Position numbers and translations under genes: made by a program. DNA of 64,000 bases from Trichoplax adhaerens (lineage: Eukaryota > Placozoa > Uniplacotomia > Trichoplacea > Trichoplacidae), in assembly GCF_000150275.1 (NCBI RefSeq), contig NW_002060957.1:1073512-1137511 (forward strand), in the 5' to 3' direction. Positions 24,901-39,500 of this stretch are shown here, piece after piece; within the stretch, counting starts at the first letter, position 1, and every line of letters starts with the position of its first letter. The notes beneath the pieces are model-generated. The model worked only from the letters and a program-made list of their open reading frames with translations. It was not told the DNA's origin and searched no databases.

Positions 24901-27536
24901 ATCTTCGAAAGCATTGCATATCCCGATTATTACCTACATTGTAGCCGGGGAACATACGGTTACAATGAAATCGAGAGAGGAAGGTTAGTATCAGATTACA
25001 ATTAGGATATTTTAATTGATTTGGCATTCTTTACTGTAGATGATTATATGATTATATGAACTTGTAATTTTTTTCTCTATCTTTAAAAAGCTATGAATTA
25101 GATCTTTCTGTTTTAAAAACTGAATATACCCTTGGGCTTCATTATCGACCATCCCTCTATCCGGAACACGATCAGTTTATAAAGGTATCTCTAAGCTTGA
25201 AGGTTATTGTAGTGAGTGGGCTTGTAGTAAAAATTAAATAAAAATTATGGACACCTTGCTTCTATCCCTCTAAATGGTAAAAACGGATAAAAGCCTAATA
25301 TAGGAAGGATACACAAGTATAGCATAATTTCATTATCAGAGTTGTAAGCAATGCTATTAAACCGCAGTTTAGTTTGTATGATCGGAAACGTAGACCTAAT
25401 CCTGCTGCCGTAGTTTCGTACAATTTTATATATATTATATTGAAAATAATAAAATGTTTACAAGTTCTAAGCATTGATCATTCTAATCAACTTTCTCTTT
25501 ACTTAGCCTGGTAGTGTGCTACAGCTATTTCATCATGAAGTTAAGGGTTACCTTACAGCAGAAGGATCTTTCTTTGATAAGGAAATCATTGAAGAACGTA
25601 AGTTAATATCAGGGGTAAAATGTCGTAGAGGAAGAAATCGATCTATCGCCAGTTATCGTTTGCTCTGACAATTCTTATGTTAGTGATCAGTTAATGATCT
25701 TTGAATAAATTGAGTCTTTTCTGTACTGTTTCGTTTTTCATCTAAATGATACAAAGCTATTCTCAACTCCATAACCTGTAATGCTATATTGACTAACTAA
25801 TCATCTAATTTGAAATAACAGCCCATATAGGAATATGCAAAAATAAGTCAAATCTGTTACAATATCGCTTTCCAGTTAATTCTGCCCAGGTTTGTTGGCA
25901 AGTTGAATTCACCGATGTTAATCAAAGTTACGAAGGTAAAATTGATTCTGCTTTATTGCATGCAAGAGTGACTATATTTTATGCTGTAGCAGCATTAGCT
26001 ATACAGTAAAAGGATTAGTCGTGAACACGATCAAAACCATAAGATTATCACCGTATTTGTATCACTATTAGGCCATTACTTAACTTGGAATCAACCTTTC
26101 CGCTTGCGCCATTTACCGTCCCGTCAATATTTACGGGTTCGACAAAATAATAATACTGGTCTGATGCAAGTATGTCTATATTTCTCCATCAGTATTGAAA
26201 TTATAAGAATGATGCATTTTCAGTTGAGAAGATGTTTAGCCTGTTTCTTGTATCCAAACTAGTTTATTATCGATCAATATTTTACTTAGCGGAATTTAGT
26301 TAAAAGATGATTGAAGTAGGGTGTTGACAATATTAATATCTAAGCTATGGACATTAATTGAAACTGAGTCTTTGCAGTTCTAAGATCTTTGATGAAATCC
26401 TACAAACCAAATTACTTTACATCTACAACATTTTCAATCACCTTGACATGCCGACGGCACTTAAACACAAAATACAGTCATAATTGATAACAATTTAAAT
26501 CAATATCGTGAGCAACTATGAATGCTTGACAACTACGGAAGGTTAATATATGAAAGTGCTTTATATGGCTTACAGAACAGTTAAAATTAGAATCGTTTGG
26601 CTTTATAAGTAAACTACTTGATTACGATGGTAATTGACTGTAGATGAGTTTCTGCTTTCAAAATAATGTTAGATAGCATAAAAACCAGCAAGGACTGGAA
26701 ATTCAATATTTGTAACTTAAAATGCTATATCCAAGTCATTCCAACCAAACTGGTATAGCATTGCAAAATTTCGATTAACTCATAGTATCTAGCTATAGTC
26801 AAAATCGGTTACAGTGCTTCTCATTTAGAAGACGTAGTCGATAACAAAGCATAACTATAAAAATTGAACTGGCTATAAAGGATAGGAATGCTTCCTACGT
26901 ATATGCAAGCATCAGTGCTTGTGCAATGTGCTTGTTATGATCATGCTACTCTACTACTACAGAAATCAAAGTAGACAGTTGCCAAGGACATATATGATGC
27001 AGTGTAATTATTTATATCTTGGTTTGCTAACTATTTTAATATGCCTACTAGATTACAGCTGATACGATTACTGATGATAGTGAATATGAAGATTTTACTT
27101 TTTGCTTTCATTCTGTTATCAAGGTAAGCAATATATGATAGTTATGGAAGCGCAGGAATCTAATCACTACCTGATAATTTTAAATATTAATCATCTATAT
27201 CAAATTTAATAATTCAAATATAAAACTAACAGTAATGACGTTGAATATTGGCCGTAGGAACCTTTGGAACATATTTTAAATGACAGTTACGTTAGAATGG
27301 AACACATAGCAAGTCATTCTTGGCTACACGTTTGCAAAAGTAAGGGCAGAAAATGCTGTATTTTTGTGTGTTAGTCGAAATGGTAAAATTTATGGCTGCT
27401 TAATCTGATATATCTAATGGAGTAACGCTAATACATCAATTAAGATCATTATATTCGCTCATCGAATGGTGGTAGCACTATTTCTGGATCTTCAGATCTA
27501 ATGGACATAAAGTGGGAAGACAAGGAAACTTATCAA
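21959..27536 (+). other. IP3R-like exons 1-14: N-terminal trefoil and MIR region
   Basis: Exons: 21959-22047, 22429-22496, 23040-23109, 23368-23425, 23904-23990, 24359-24538, 24880-24983, 25091-25184, 25507-25597, 25822-25935, 26072-26169, 27052-27123, 27258-27339, 27445-27536. Residues 1-433. The start MSDPQYLRFGDQIALYC matches the family opening (FLHIGDIVSLYAEG in vertebrates). MIR-type strands are visible as VYGQVIQLFHIF, SVLQLFHHEVKGYLTAEG, PFRLRHLPSRQYLRV and SYVRMEHIASHSWLHV. In the loop that carries R265 and R269 of the vertebrate ligand pocket, this protein reads CKNKSNLLQYRF, so at most one basic position seems kept. The intron after exon 6 begins GCAAGT at 24539. The insert found in vertebrates between exons 11 and 12 equivalents is absent. 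Confidence 0.85.
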
Positions 27537-30500
27537 GTAATTCTTCTCATACGATATTAAACTGATGAAGCTTATATGATGCAAACTACATGTATATACT
27601 TAATGTTATTCTATTTTCTCTCTATGCAGGTGGACTTCGTCAAGATTTCCAAGTCTCACGACATATTTTGTGTTCAAGAGGTAATTTTATATTTAAAATT
27701 GCATTGAAAGTAAAATATCAGTTCGAAGGATAGAAATTTTAACGTTTGAGTACAAGTTCTTCTTTAGTAACAACTTCCTAAATTATGTACACAGGTTGAT
27801 GAACAGTTGATTACTAGATTTAACTATGTCGCTGGATTTATTCCTTTACTAAAGAAATTTGTCAAGGAGGTTGGAATTTATTTGATCTGCCTCGTGAATG
27901 ATCTATCACGATGGATTAATATCTACCACCTTAATGCGTATTTTAATTATATTATCAACATCCTTTCTAGAGAGAACAAGGTTTGCTGTGTACCGAAAAG
28001 GATAAAAATGCTGTCGTGGCTGTAAGTAAAAAGCATCATTTTTAAGAGATAAATTAAAAATATCGAAGAGGGCTCACTTAACTTTTGATTTAACACATTA
28101 CGCTATCTAACACGGAACAATCTTGTAACAATTGTATCCTTAGGCCCTAAATGACTTGAAAGAATTTCAATATGAGCAAGGCGAAGTTAACTTAATAAAT
28201 CAAAAGTGTTTGCGAGATTACAAGGTATACATGGTATTGTTAGGACGAAAGTTACCGGTATATATTTGCAGTATTGATTTATTATGATATTCATAACCAC
28301 CACGCAGATTGTTGATATTGCAATTCGGTTGATGCGATTATGGGAACGACGATTTTCTCTTCCAGCAGATCAAAGAAAGTAATTGATTCTAATTTCGACA
28401 TAAGTTTGGAGTTAGCCTCTCTTGTATCTGCTAGCTAGGCTAATAAATGCGATGATATCCATAACCATTTATGTCATGTTGGTAATATTAAATGATCTTT
28501 CGTAGATATTTGCAAGTAATCTGCGCAGAAACTTCTGACTTATTATTTTATTTCCTGGACAGCTATAAAGGATACCAGTAATGTTTCTAATAAAATAGCT
28601 TTCATACTATCTCATTACGAAAGTCTATTATTTTACTCCGATATAGAACGCTAAAACTCCATCTTTATATAATTTATATTTCAGTAAAAATAAGTTATAT
28701 CTTGCAAGATATATTCCAACTATACAAAAACAGGTACAATCTATATTTCATAGTTGCTATGGTTAGAAATCTAAAATTGTATGCGGTATTCTTCTCATGT
28801 GATCACAGATTGGTCCAGAAATTCAGTGTGAAAAATTACTAATCGAATTGATGAAGGATAATAAGTAATAAAGCATGTAAGATTGTGGAAACTTCCATTC
28901 AATAGATACATTATGTTTTTTTCTAATTCCTTTCAGATGTATTCTGAATCAAATAACAACAAACCATATCGATAATCTAATCGATACATTACGTAATAGC
29001 AAGGTCAGATATGTTCATTANATAATAATCGATTAAAAAAAACTATAGATGGTTTATAATAGTTCATTTTAGATAGCTTTTAAATATTTTAAATAATCGT
29101 AGCCATTATTAGTGAAAGTTTTCTAATTTAATATAGAATATATTTAATATTTATTTTCTTTAGAACTATCTTTATCTTGACTTTTTGGCTGCTTTATGTG
29201 TTAGTGATGGCTGCTCTTTACCCAATAATCAAGGTTCATAGATGTAGCCATAAGCTTAATGATAAAGATTTATTTATTTCAAATGCTTTGAGATTGTTTA
29301 TACCGATTTTATACCATTTTGTGGTATACGTATTCCGAGGAATCGCTAAATTAATTTAATTGCATGCTAATACATTAAAACTATCTGAAAATACTTTAAT
29401 TTATTGAGTAAAAACGAATTAAGTGAAATATAACCATTTTTGACTATTTTCTTAAGAACAGGAGTACATGTTGTAGTAAGAATTAAAAATTTATCTTTCT
29501 AGAATATATTGCCAATGAATTATTCAAACATGAATCAGCTATCTTACTATATCGTATCTACCTTGGAGAAGAAATATATTTAAAACACGGCGTCGTTTAT
29601 ATTGGTTATAAAGGAAGCAAAGAATGGAAGCCAATTCAACAATTTCTTGTAAGATACTCTCCAAGTTAAGATATTTAAAGAAGTCTTGATCGATATGGAT
29701 ATTCGGTCAATAAATATATTCCTTCCGTTTACTAAACTAGCGAATAATAGTTGTTATATTCCTACCCTGTGCTAGGAATCACAAGCGAATGGCCAACTAA
29801 ATAGTCGATACCTTTACCTTAAAAAGCAGCTGTACCTTTTTTGCAAGCTTTGCTGGGTTAGTCAGAAGAAAATTGAACAGATTGTCGAGCTCATAAGTTA
29901 ATTTGTTCAGACTCACTTGCTTAGCTTATACATTAATATCGGAGTTTCAATTACACAATAGGGAAGAAATTGGCGGGTTTTTCGTATTTTGATTGATGTA
30001 AGTTTTCAAGAATTTGGGGAGGCATGATCGATAACTAGATTGATAAGTATATTGGTATAGTTATCATATTATCCATGTATAACGTCATTCCTTAATAGAC
30101 TTATTTTGAGCAAGAACCCTGAAAATGAGTATGGTATTACATAAAATTAAGACATTTTGTATATTATGCTTACTTTGCGAATATAGGAAAAGAAAATGTT
30201 TTCTCTATCTGCTGTTTGTGCTTGTGTACGCGACTGCCGTTTACCTCCCAGTCTTCGAGCACAATTTTGTTATATAATCCGTGGTAATTTTTTCATATTT
30301 ATTCTCATAATACTCAAAGTTACTTTGCTATTCCATTTGCACTTTGTTAATTGCTATTTGTCTAATGTTATTATACCTGAAATGACACGCTGGAAAAGAT
30401 TCTTGATGAATACATTAATTGATAGATTTTGTAGCTTACAACTATTTCAAATATTATAAGAAATATGTAATGTAAACTAAAAATATTAAGTACTTCCGAT

Positions 30501-33500
30501 ATCAAATAATAAACTAATATAATTATAATTCATTCATCTTGTATGTATATATTATTTGTATCGTTAATATGAACATATGTTGATATATAAAAATTACTAT
30601 ATTTCTCTTACAGATATCTATATGTCCGGTAGAATCCGTTCTTCCATTGCAAGTTTATACAGCCTTTCCTTTGTTAGTTTTTAGCAGTAATAACGCTTCA
30701 AGTTGATATTACTATAGATTAATTTAAGAATCTAAAATACCCTCAGATTTGACCTTCAGTCTTGATACGACTTTAAAACTAAATACTGACAGTTATAATT
30801 TATGAGTAACTATTTACCCTTTGACAACAGAACTACAACATCAGTGAAACAGATGATTTTCCGAATGATTTTGCAAAGGTACTCAGAAAAGATCATACCG
30901 AAACTTACTAGAAGAAAATGTTAACTTAAATATTAGGCTACTGCTGATTTCCTATGACCCAGTTTCGATTTCTGAGCTATTTAATCAAAGATTCTATTTA
31001 CTGCTTTGGTTTAGAATTTTACAGCGTGGGAATTATTCCAAATCAATGACTTAAAATTGTGGTGCTTGACATTTCTATCCAAGAAAACGGTAAGCGTAAT
31101 GGCTATCACAAAAATGTGTAGTTCGAAGAATGGTAATTGGTATTTAATCACAATCTACCCGAGCCATTTATTTTTTGGACCTGTTACTTGGATTTGCTGT
31201 TCTTACTGATTTTATTTGTTCTTTACTTTTGTTTATTATCTAGCATATGATTGCATCTCAAATTGATCTTAATAAATTTATAATTTCGGTAAGTATCGTC
31301 TGGTAATCATTGCACGAATCGCCTACAGAATTAAAATTGGTATTAAAATCCTTTTTAGATATTGAAATTAATCCATAGCTTTGTCGAAGAGGGGTTATAT
31401 CAAGATATGGAAATAAAATCATTAATAAAATCCATTTCATTCATAATTAATGGAAGCATGGATACGCCTTATCACACTATACCGATGAAAAGTATGCTAT
31501 ATAGGATTAAAAATGATTCTGATGATGACTTTAGACATAGTGGAATTAATAATACCTTACTATATGGTACCAGTCCTAGTAGGTCAGGCTTTAGAACTTT
31601 TGAATTTTTAATTATTTTAAATTCAGGTTATACGATACTTCATAAAGAGAATTTTTTACATGTATCCAATTTTAATTAAGTATAATGTTTCGTTGTTATA
31701 GGCTATAAATTGGTAGAATTTCAAGCATATAGGAACAAAAGTAGATTTGAACGGAGTAAAGAAAATGGATTCATGGCCGAGGCAAAGCGCAGGTTAATAG
31801 TTTATTGTATAGACTTTGAATTCTGATATTTTTACGCCTATTGTGTGCAATATTTTATTCTAATTTAATATTTGTTACTCCTTGTAGGGTTCTACGTACT
31901 TTAGAAATGATATTTAAAAGGCAATGCTATCAATATGTAAAGGTGAATATATTAGAATGATGAATTATTCTTAAGTTTTTAAAGCTATAGAAAATTGGAA
32001 TAACAACCAACACTTGAAATCTTATCTCTATTATAGCGATTTATACAGGAATTTAGACATGTTGAAAGCGAAACTAGAAGTAAGAAAAGAAATTTCAGTA
32101 AGAAATTTAAAGGCAGCGATAAGTTTGTAAGTCACCAGATTATTTAATAGCAGCATATTATTTGAAATGAAGGATAGAGCTGCTATCTATTTAGGAAAAT
32201 ATTTTTAAAATTGTGTTATATTGGATTATTTTCAATTAGGCTTTTTTAACAAAGATGATGCAAATTCACAATTCGGAGGCTGTTATCGCCTCTATTAGGT
32301 GTGTATATTACAGTATTGATGTTTCTTCAAATTGTTAGCATAAAATGGCTATAATGGTTCTTTTTTCACTTCTTTTATTTCTGCTAATGAATTAATCTTT
32401 AATGCTACAGATTAGATGATCAAGCTAAATTGTTCCTAGATGGTCTTCGTGACGAAACGACAAATTGGAACAAGTTTGATTCAGAGTTCCTGTTATTGGT
32501 ATGACGGGCTGTGGACTAAAATATTCAGCTCTATCATTTATATTTCTTTTATTTTGTAATAAGCTACTACATATTTTCATTACTATTATAATTCCCTAGA
32601 TTTTAAATTGGAATAGCGCATTTTTCGAAGTATCGTGTCACTATCATTAACATTTCTTTTACTTTGCTTTAAGCTACTACATGTTTTCATCACATTTATA
32701 ATTTTAAATTGCTATACATTTTTTTAACTGATAATTAGGACCTTACTAATTATAAATATGAGTGCATTAGTAATAATGCAATCGCAGTTTTAAGTGCCAG
32801 ATATTCTATCTACCAAACATTATTTACCAAAAGCAAAGAAATCCAGGTAGGTTTAAGATTTTCAAATGCTTTGCTGTCATACATACGCTCATAAGAGGGC
32901 ATCTTCAAAATAATTAATTTCATAACTAACTATTAATTGTGATTTATTCTCTCACTAAAATTCTATTTAAATGTTCATTAGTTACTTAAAACTACAAAAT
33001 CGATCCAACTGCATGATGAGGTTAGATTGTAAGCTTAGAAAGAAACCACTTCAATGTGATTGCTATCCTAAATTGATTGTGGACCAATATCGTTATCTAA
33101 TAACATCGTATTCTGCTATCATAAATCTTCTAGATTCAACAACAAGTAAAAGTGTTGTTTCAATTATTTAATATCCAATTGAATACGAAAATTCTCTACG
33201 ATATATCTAAAATAATCGAAAAATTTACGAGGTTAACCTAATGATTAATCTTTGATAGAATTTTTTAACCCATCAAAACATGATCTGTGTTACCGTTTAC
33301 AGTTTATGTAGCCTGCGTGGTGATGACGAAGAACCTCATCCCATAAATCAGCAGTTACTATATAATTGCGGAGTCTTTCACATTGTCTTGGACATGGTAA
33401 AATTGGATGCTGGTGATTACACCGAGGTTTGAGAAACACTGTATAATTGTGACTTAAATTCCTATTAAAGTTAAATCTAGTCTTTTCATTAATGCTTTCA

Positions 33501-36500
33501 CCTATACCAGTAATACTTAATTTTATTCTTGGGTGTTGCTATAAGTTGCTCTATCTGAAATTGTTCTACAGGAAGTGAGAAAATTTTTACCTAATTTGAT
33601 ACGTCAAGGGTATAATTTGCTACGGAAATTAGCAAGGTTGATATATCAGATATAAATAAGTGCTACTAAAACTGATATAAATATAATATTATTCACTCTA
33701 TAAGCTAAAGACTTAATATATTGAGAATTTATTTAATTGTGAGCTATATACTTGTTCTCAAATTTTACTTGTCTGGTGAAATAGGAAAAATCGAATTATA
33801 CAAGAGCAATTGTTTGAACGTATAGATATCTTATTAGCTAGTGAGAGCATATTTTTAGAGAAGATCTATGCCTTAATAGAAGTAGGCATTAAAATTAAAA
33901 TTACATGAATAGATCGCATGTCGCTCTTTTAACAAGATTTTAACTACTAACTATTGAATAAATTACTGATAAAGACCATTTTTTTGGGGTCACTACAATT
34001 AGACTTTTGCCGGTAATCGAGCTACTTGCTGTAAGATTCGAAAGCAACATGTTGAGAAAATAATGGTATTACTAATTAAGAATCCGCATAAGCCACTATT
34101 AATAGATTTACTCTCCAGTTTCATCAAGGTAAGCTCTATGACAGTAGGGAGAAATTAGTAGCGAATGGTATAATGGAGAATCAGGTCAATTTTTTGCTTA
34201 TTACACATAACTAGCTAGGGAAGTATCATGACAGGGTGATTTTATTATTTTTAAAGGCTTCTTGATTGCGATTTGTTCCCAACTTTAGCTAATATGTGAT
34301 AGCAAAACAGCTACTCTATCTATATAAATTATTGCCTTTAAAATGAATTAATCATGCAAATTTCTTGCACATTATTGATAAAATTTAGATGGACTAAGGG
34401 ATACGTGATCGTATTATTCTGAAAGGATTATTTTTTTGATAAATGTAACAGCTATGCTGCAGAGATTGTGCGGCTATAGTTTGATTACTTGTAGTTCCTC
34501 CATGTCTGCCCTCACCTAGTGATTTATTACTTTTATGAAATTTGAATGAATTTATTGAGAGTGAATAGATAACTAGGTTTATCAGGTTAATATTTGAAAG
34601 TCGTATCACAAATATCTATTTATTAGTTTTCACAAAGCCCTGACTGCTTATTAAACAGCGGTAAAGTTGAGCAACGGCTACTAAATTTATAGCAATCATT
34701 AATTACAATATCGTAAAATTTGTCTTTTTGGTTCAATATCTAATTCAAGTTTATTTCAATGATATATCAATCTCCTGCAAAGGTTGATTTATTAAATCCA
34801 CCTATCCTTCGAAATCAAGCCATAATTTCAACGGCAGTTTTGGATCATCAATCAGAAGTATTGGACATCTTGAGTGCAGAGAATAAATTAAAAAGGTTAG
34901 GCTGATATAATATTGTTTTATTATTATTTTTTAATTTCGTCGGAGGCTAAAGCATATCAAATACTAAAATGGCTTGTTAACTACTAGACGTCATTTCATA
35001 CAAATGGGTGCTGATCATTATGGATTACTTTACTTGCTAAATATGATCAATCTTTTATCTCAATGTGCTGAGGTTCGTAGACCGTCTAGCTAATGGCTTT
35101 GATTAATGCATATCCTTATAGCTTACTAAAAAGTCATCAAAAAATGTATATCCTTCTATAATTTCCCCCAAAGTCGCATGATTTTAATTCAGATCACATA
35201 TTTGCCATATCTCTATCTAGGGTAATAATCACTGTCTTGAGTCAATTTGTCAAGAATTACTACCTATAGATGAAATTTTCGATGTAAGTATTTCATCAAT
35301 GGAAATATTTCCAGCACGATCGCGCCATTTATTGATCTTAAAAAGCCAAGATGCTTAATTATTCATACAGTAATCATTTATTGATTTTTATTTCTTAAAT
35401 TTTACCAGGTATTGCTGGAAATAAATATTCCAATCTACATTAAAATACCATATTTAAAGTATTTGACTTCTGTATATATGTACGCTGGGAAAGATGAAAC
35501 AGAAAAATTAATGTTACAGACTCATCTAAAAAGGTAATATCCTCAGCTTTTTTCTGTCATTTTGTTCATCTGTAAATTGTAGTGCTTTGGATAGAAAGAA
35601 ATTGATTGATTATGGTAGCAGTAATAATAAATTTAAGCATGAATTAAACACGATTTAAGTTTAAAATCTTTTGCTTAACAGCGATCTGTGGTCGTTTATT
35701 CAAAACATTCTGCAAATCCTACAAGCTTTAAATGATCAGATTAATCGACAAGTAAAGTCAGGCGTAGCTGGCATCAATCGTTTACGTTTTATAATGAAGC
35801 GGAAGAATATTTTACTATTAAATGGGTTAGAATATTGCAATATCACATTAAATTCAGCATTATTAATACGACATCTGTTATAAAATGAATATGTCATGGT
35901 TCCCAACAGCACCAACAAGGCTGGACTCGAAAATGGTATTTTCATTTACCTATTTAATGGAATACTGCCTTTTCTACAAGTTAGTGGAATTGACCTTTCA
36001 ATATCAATAATGCAGAGTTTACTACACATTAACTTAAATAAGGAGTACTTTTGTAATTTGGTGCCTAAATTATTGTATTATTAAATTTGCAGGTATATTT
36101 TGAATTATACTTTCAATTTGAATCTGAAGATGATTCAGTTTATCATGGCCAGATGAAAGTAGTTAGGGAATTGACCTTGCTACTTCATGTAAGTTCATTT
36201 AATTAGAATTACTTACAGTTACAAATTTTATTTCTGCTACGATTGTATTAGCATACTCATTTTATAATTTCTTCTTATAATCTTATAATACTGTGTGATT
36301 CATGTCTTCGAATATAATAACATTTCTGTTTCCCAAAAGAATATAATTATCTTGCTCTATTATCACAGCAACTGGCGAACAATACTATCCGAGTCCTCAC
36401 TGACAAACATCAGTTTCAGATTTTGAAAGACACTGTAATTTATCTCATGCTTAAATTTAGTAATATAATACAGGCTAAAGTAAGTAAAGCAAAAGAATTA

Positions 36501-39500
36501 TTTACATTTGATCAGAAAATATATCAAATTATTATACATGCCTTGATCAATCCATTCTATCTATCAGATCGAACAATCTGAATACCATCCATTAGATTTA
36601 ATCAATCACGATTTTAATGCAATTAATCCTGCTCTTCAAGTTAGTTTTCACTTTTAAAACTTACCATGAATAGATCTAACAACATTACATGAATCGTTAG
36701 TAATAATCTATTGTACTTGATATCGATACAATTTCAACGAGAAAAATCTTTTTTTAATTTCTAATACGACAGCATTATAGAGTTGTATACGGTGAGGAAA
36801 AGCGCTTAAATAAGCTGTTTTCTCAATACGTTAATAATTTTCGAACTACTTATGCCAACGGAAACATTATCAAGACACAACCAGAAAAAGATGAGATTCC
36901 CTTGGCAAAACAAGGTGAGATATACAGCCTTAAAAGCGTCAATTTCTTATTAATTATAACTGCCGTAATTTTGCTCTCAGATATTTGCATAATTCAAATT
37001 TATAACTAGTTATAATAACTTTATGGCTCTAGATATGTCATGATAATCATAGCTATAAAATATCAGCAATAAAATGTAAAAGAATTTTACATTAAATAAA
37101 TTTTTATAGCACTTATAAATAACTTCTGTATGTTAGCTAACATCGAATTTGGTACTATGAAACTACCACTTGGCAAAGAATTCCAAGATTATGTTGCCTG
37201 CTTTACTTCCACGTATGTTGTATTAATCTTTTAACTCTTAGTTACTACAGCATATATAATTTCTAACTTAATACTTCGGTTTTTTCATCGATTACTCGTG
37301 GCTTTATCTAGTTGCTAGCTGTGAGACAAAGCTATAGTGATTTTCAGTTGTTCTTCAGCTGATTATTATGATAAATTGACTTGAGTATTCCATAATTTAT
37401 TATTCTTGTCTACTTCATTTCAGACATTCTGTTGTTCATCAATCCATTGCTAGCATTATTAGCCAGCTTGGGTACGTTACTTTGATATGCATATAAGAGG
37501 CTAAGCTATCATTTTATTGGTTACCCAGAAAGTATGCATTTAAGCAGGACTTTCTTTGCTTAATGATTTCCTTTATCTGTCATCTATTTTGTACAGGTCA
37601 GTATTAAACGATAATACTGATACCGAAATGGATAGGCAAATGAAAAAACAATTATATATTCGATATCTGCAGGTTAACATGTTACTGATATATTATTGAA
37701 ATGATTTCAGTAGCACTAACACAATACAGATATATGATTGGAATTATTGACATCAATATTTGTAGGTTCTAAGGGCTACTATCCATAACGAAATTGTTCG
37801 TTTACCATCTAAAATAAGATACGAGCCATGGAAATATCGGCAAAGGTGATCAGTAAGCTAGTTTAATCTTTAGTTTTCCATGTTGTTTTGATGCCCGAAT
37901 TTTGACGACAATTGTAGGCTCACGGGAGTTAAGCATGCCCAACAAGCTATATTAGTAGACAAAACGGCTGTTTGCAAGGTTTGCATGTTGCAAGATATCT
38001 GAAGCAAAGCTCAGAATAATTAAATTACTAAATGTTTGCCTGTGCAGTATCATAGACTACAGATTTTTTCATTCAACTCTAGATTCTCTCACTGATCGTC
38101 CATCCCTGTAGTGATATAGTTCGTGAAGTCCTTGCACTACTAGAAGTTTTACTATATGGCAGAAATTCTAAAATACAAGTTTGTATAGTCTGATGCTGTT
38201 GCTAAGTATTGCACTTATTCTTTAATTTAAAGCAACATAGTCGAGAAGTAAACTGTTCTATAGTTGTTAACTAGCTTGAGCATCTAATTCTATTTCTTTA
38301 TTTATTATTGTCACAGGATCTGTTTGAGAGTTACTTGTTAGGTACAAGAGAGGAAACATTTTTTATGGAGGTCCATAGATACATTCTAGTTTATATGGAT
38401 AACATTAAGGAAAGGTAATATAAGCCTATCATCGAAATGTAGAGAAAGCCAACTTTTCGTTAGTTATGATATACGGTTAGAAATAGCTATGCGATAAATA
38501 AGCAGATGACTGTTGCCGATTCTAGGCAGCAATTAAAGCGTCTAAATGATTGGAAAGAGCGAAAATTAACAATTTTAGTAAGGCATCATCGCATTACATG
38601 CCCTTAAGGTGTTCTGTCTGGTATTGATTCTATTCCTGAGTAATTTTAAAATCTATTTTCAATCGACAGCATGCCGCACTAAAAACTAGCGGCCATTACA
38701 AGAAATCCTCGGAGTCAGTAAGTTTTAAAATTAATAATATGATTTGATTTTTGCGGGCTCACTTGAATAACTGAGACTTTAATATCATACTGGTATTCCT
38801 CTTGCAATGACAGGCTATCACTTTAAAACAAAATGAAGATGAAATAATGGAGGTGACTTTTTAAAACCATTGCAATTTGCACTATAATCTCAATACACTG
38901 TGTATATGAAAATGGAGGGTTTTGGATTTATATATTTTATCTAATTTTAATGTAGTGATTTACACATATTTACTTTCAATAATTATATGCAATTCACAAA
39001 TAATAGAAATTGGGTCAGAATTCCAAGCCAGTTTTGGATAATTACGAATATGGGTATATCAAACTCATTTTAGCCATAATTGCTGGTTTATGCGATGGTC
39101 ATCGCTACTCGCTACAGGTAAATTGTCAGAAAAAACTAACTTTTGTGATCAAAATTTGGTTGCTTGAATTTTTGGTAGCTTTGACATGGACGCTTAATTT
39201 AACTAAATAGGATTACATTCGATATCAATGGAACCATATTCAATCATTTGATATCGTATCAGACTTGGCTTTATTGCTGAAAACTATCTGCCAAGAAATT
39301 GACAGCTATGATGTGAATATTCTCTGCCAGATACTACGCACGCTTTCTAGCCTGTCTCAAGTAAGTTTAGCTAGGATCATGAAGTTTAAGGGTTTAAACT
39401 ATTTTATGGAGGTTAATATAGCATTGGTGCGTTCTTGAACTTTAAAAATCTATCATCAATTGTAGTCTATATGATGATATAGATGTTCAGTGACCATTTG

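Noticed and set aside
29021-29021. Ambiguous base N as a possible assembly gap inside a coding exon
   Set aside because: It falls in the intron between exons 22 and 23 and does not affect the protein.
30187-30459. 87-codon ORF read as an independent small protein
   Set aside because: Its first 32 codons are IP3R-like exon 26; the rest is intron.
31362-31679. 105-codon ORF as a separate gene
   Set aside because: It is exon 31 of the IP3R-like gene read past its donor at 31627.
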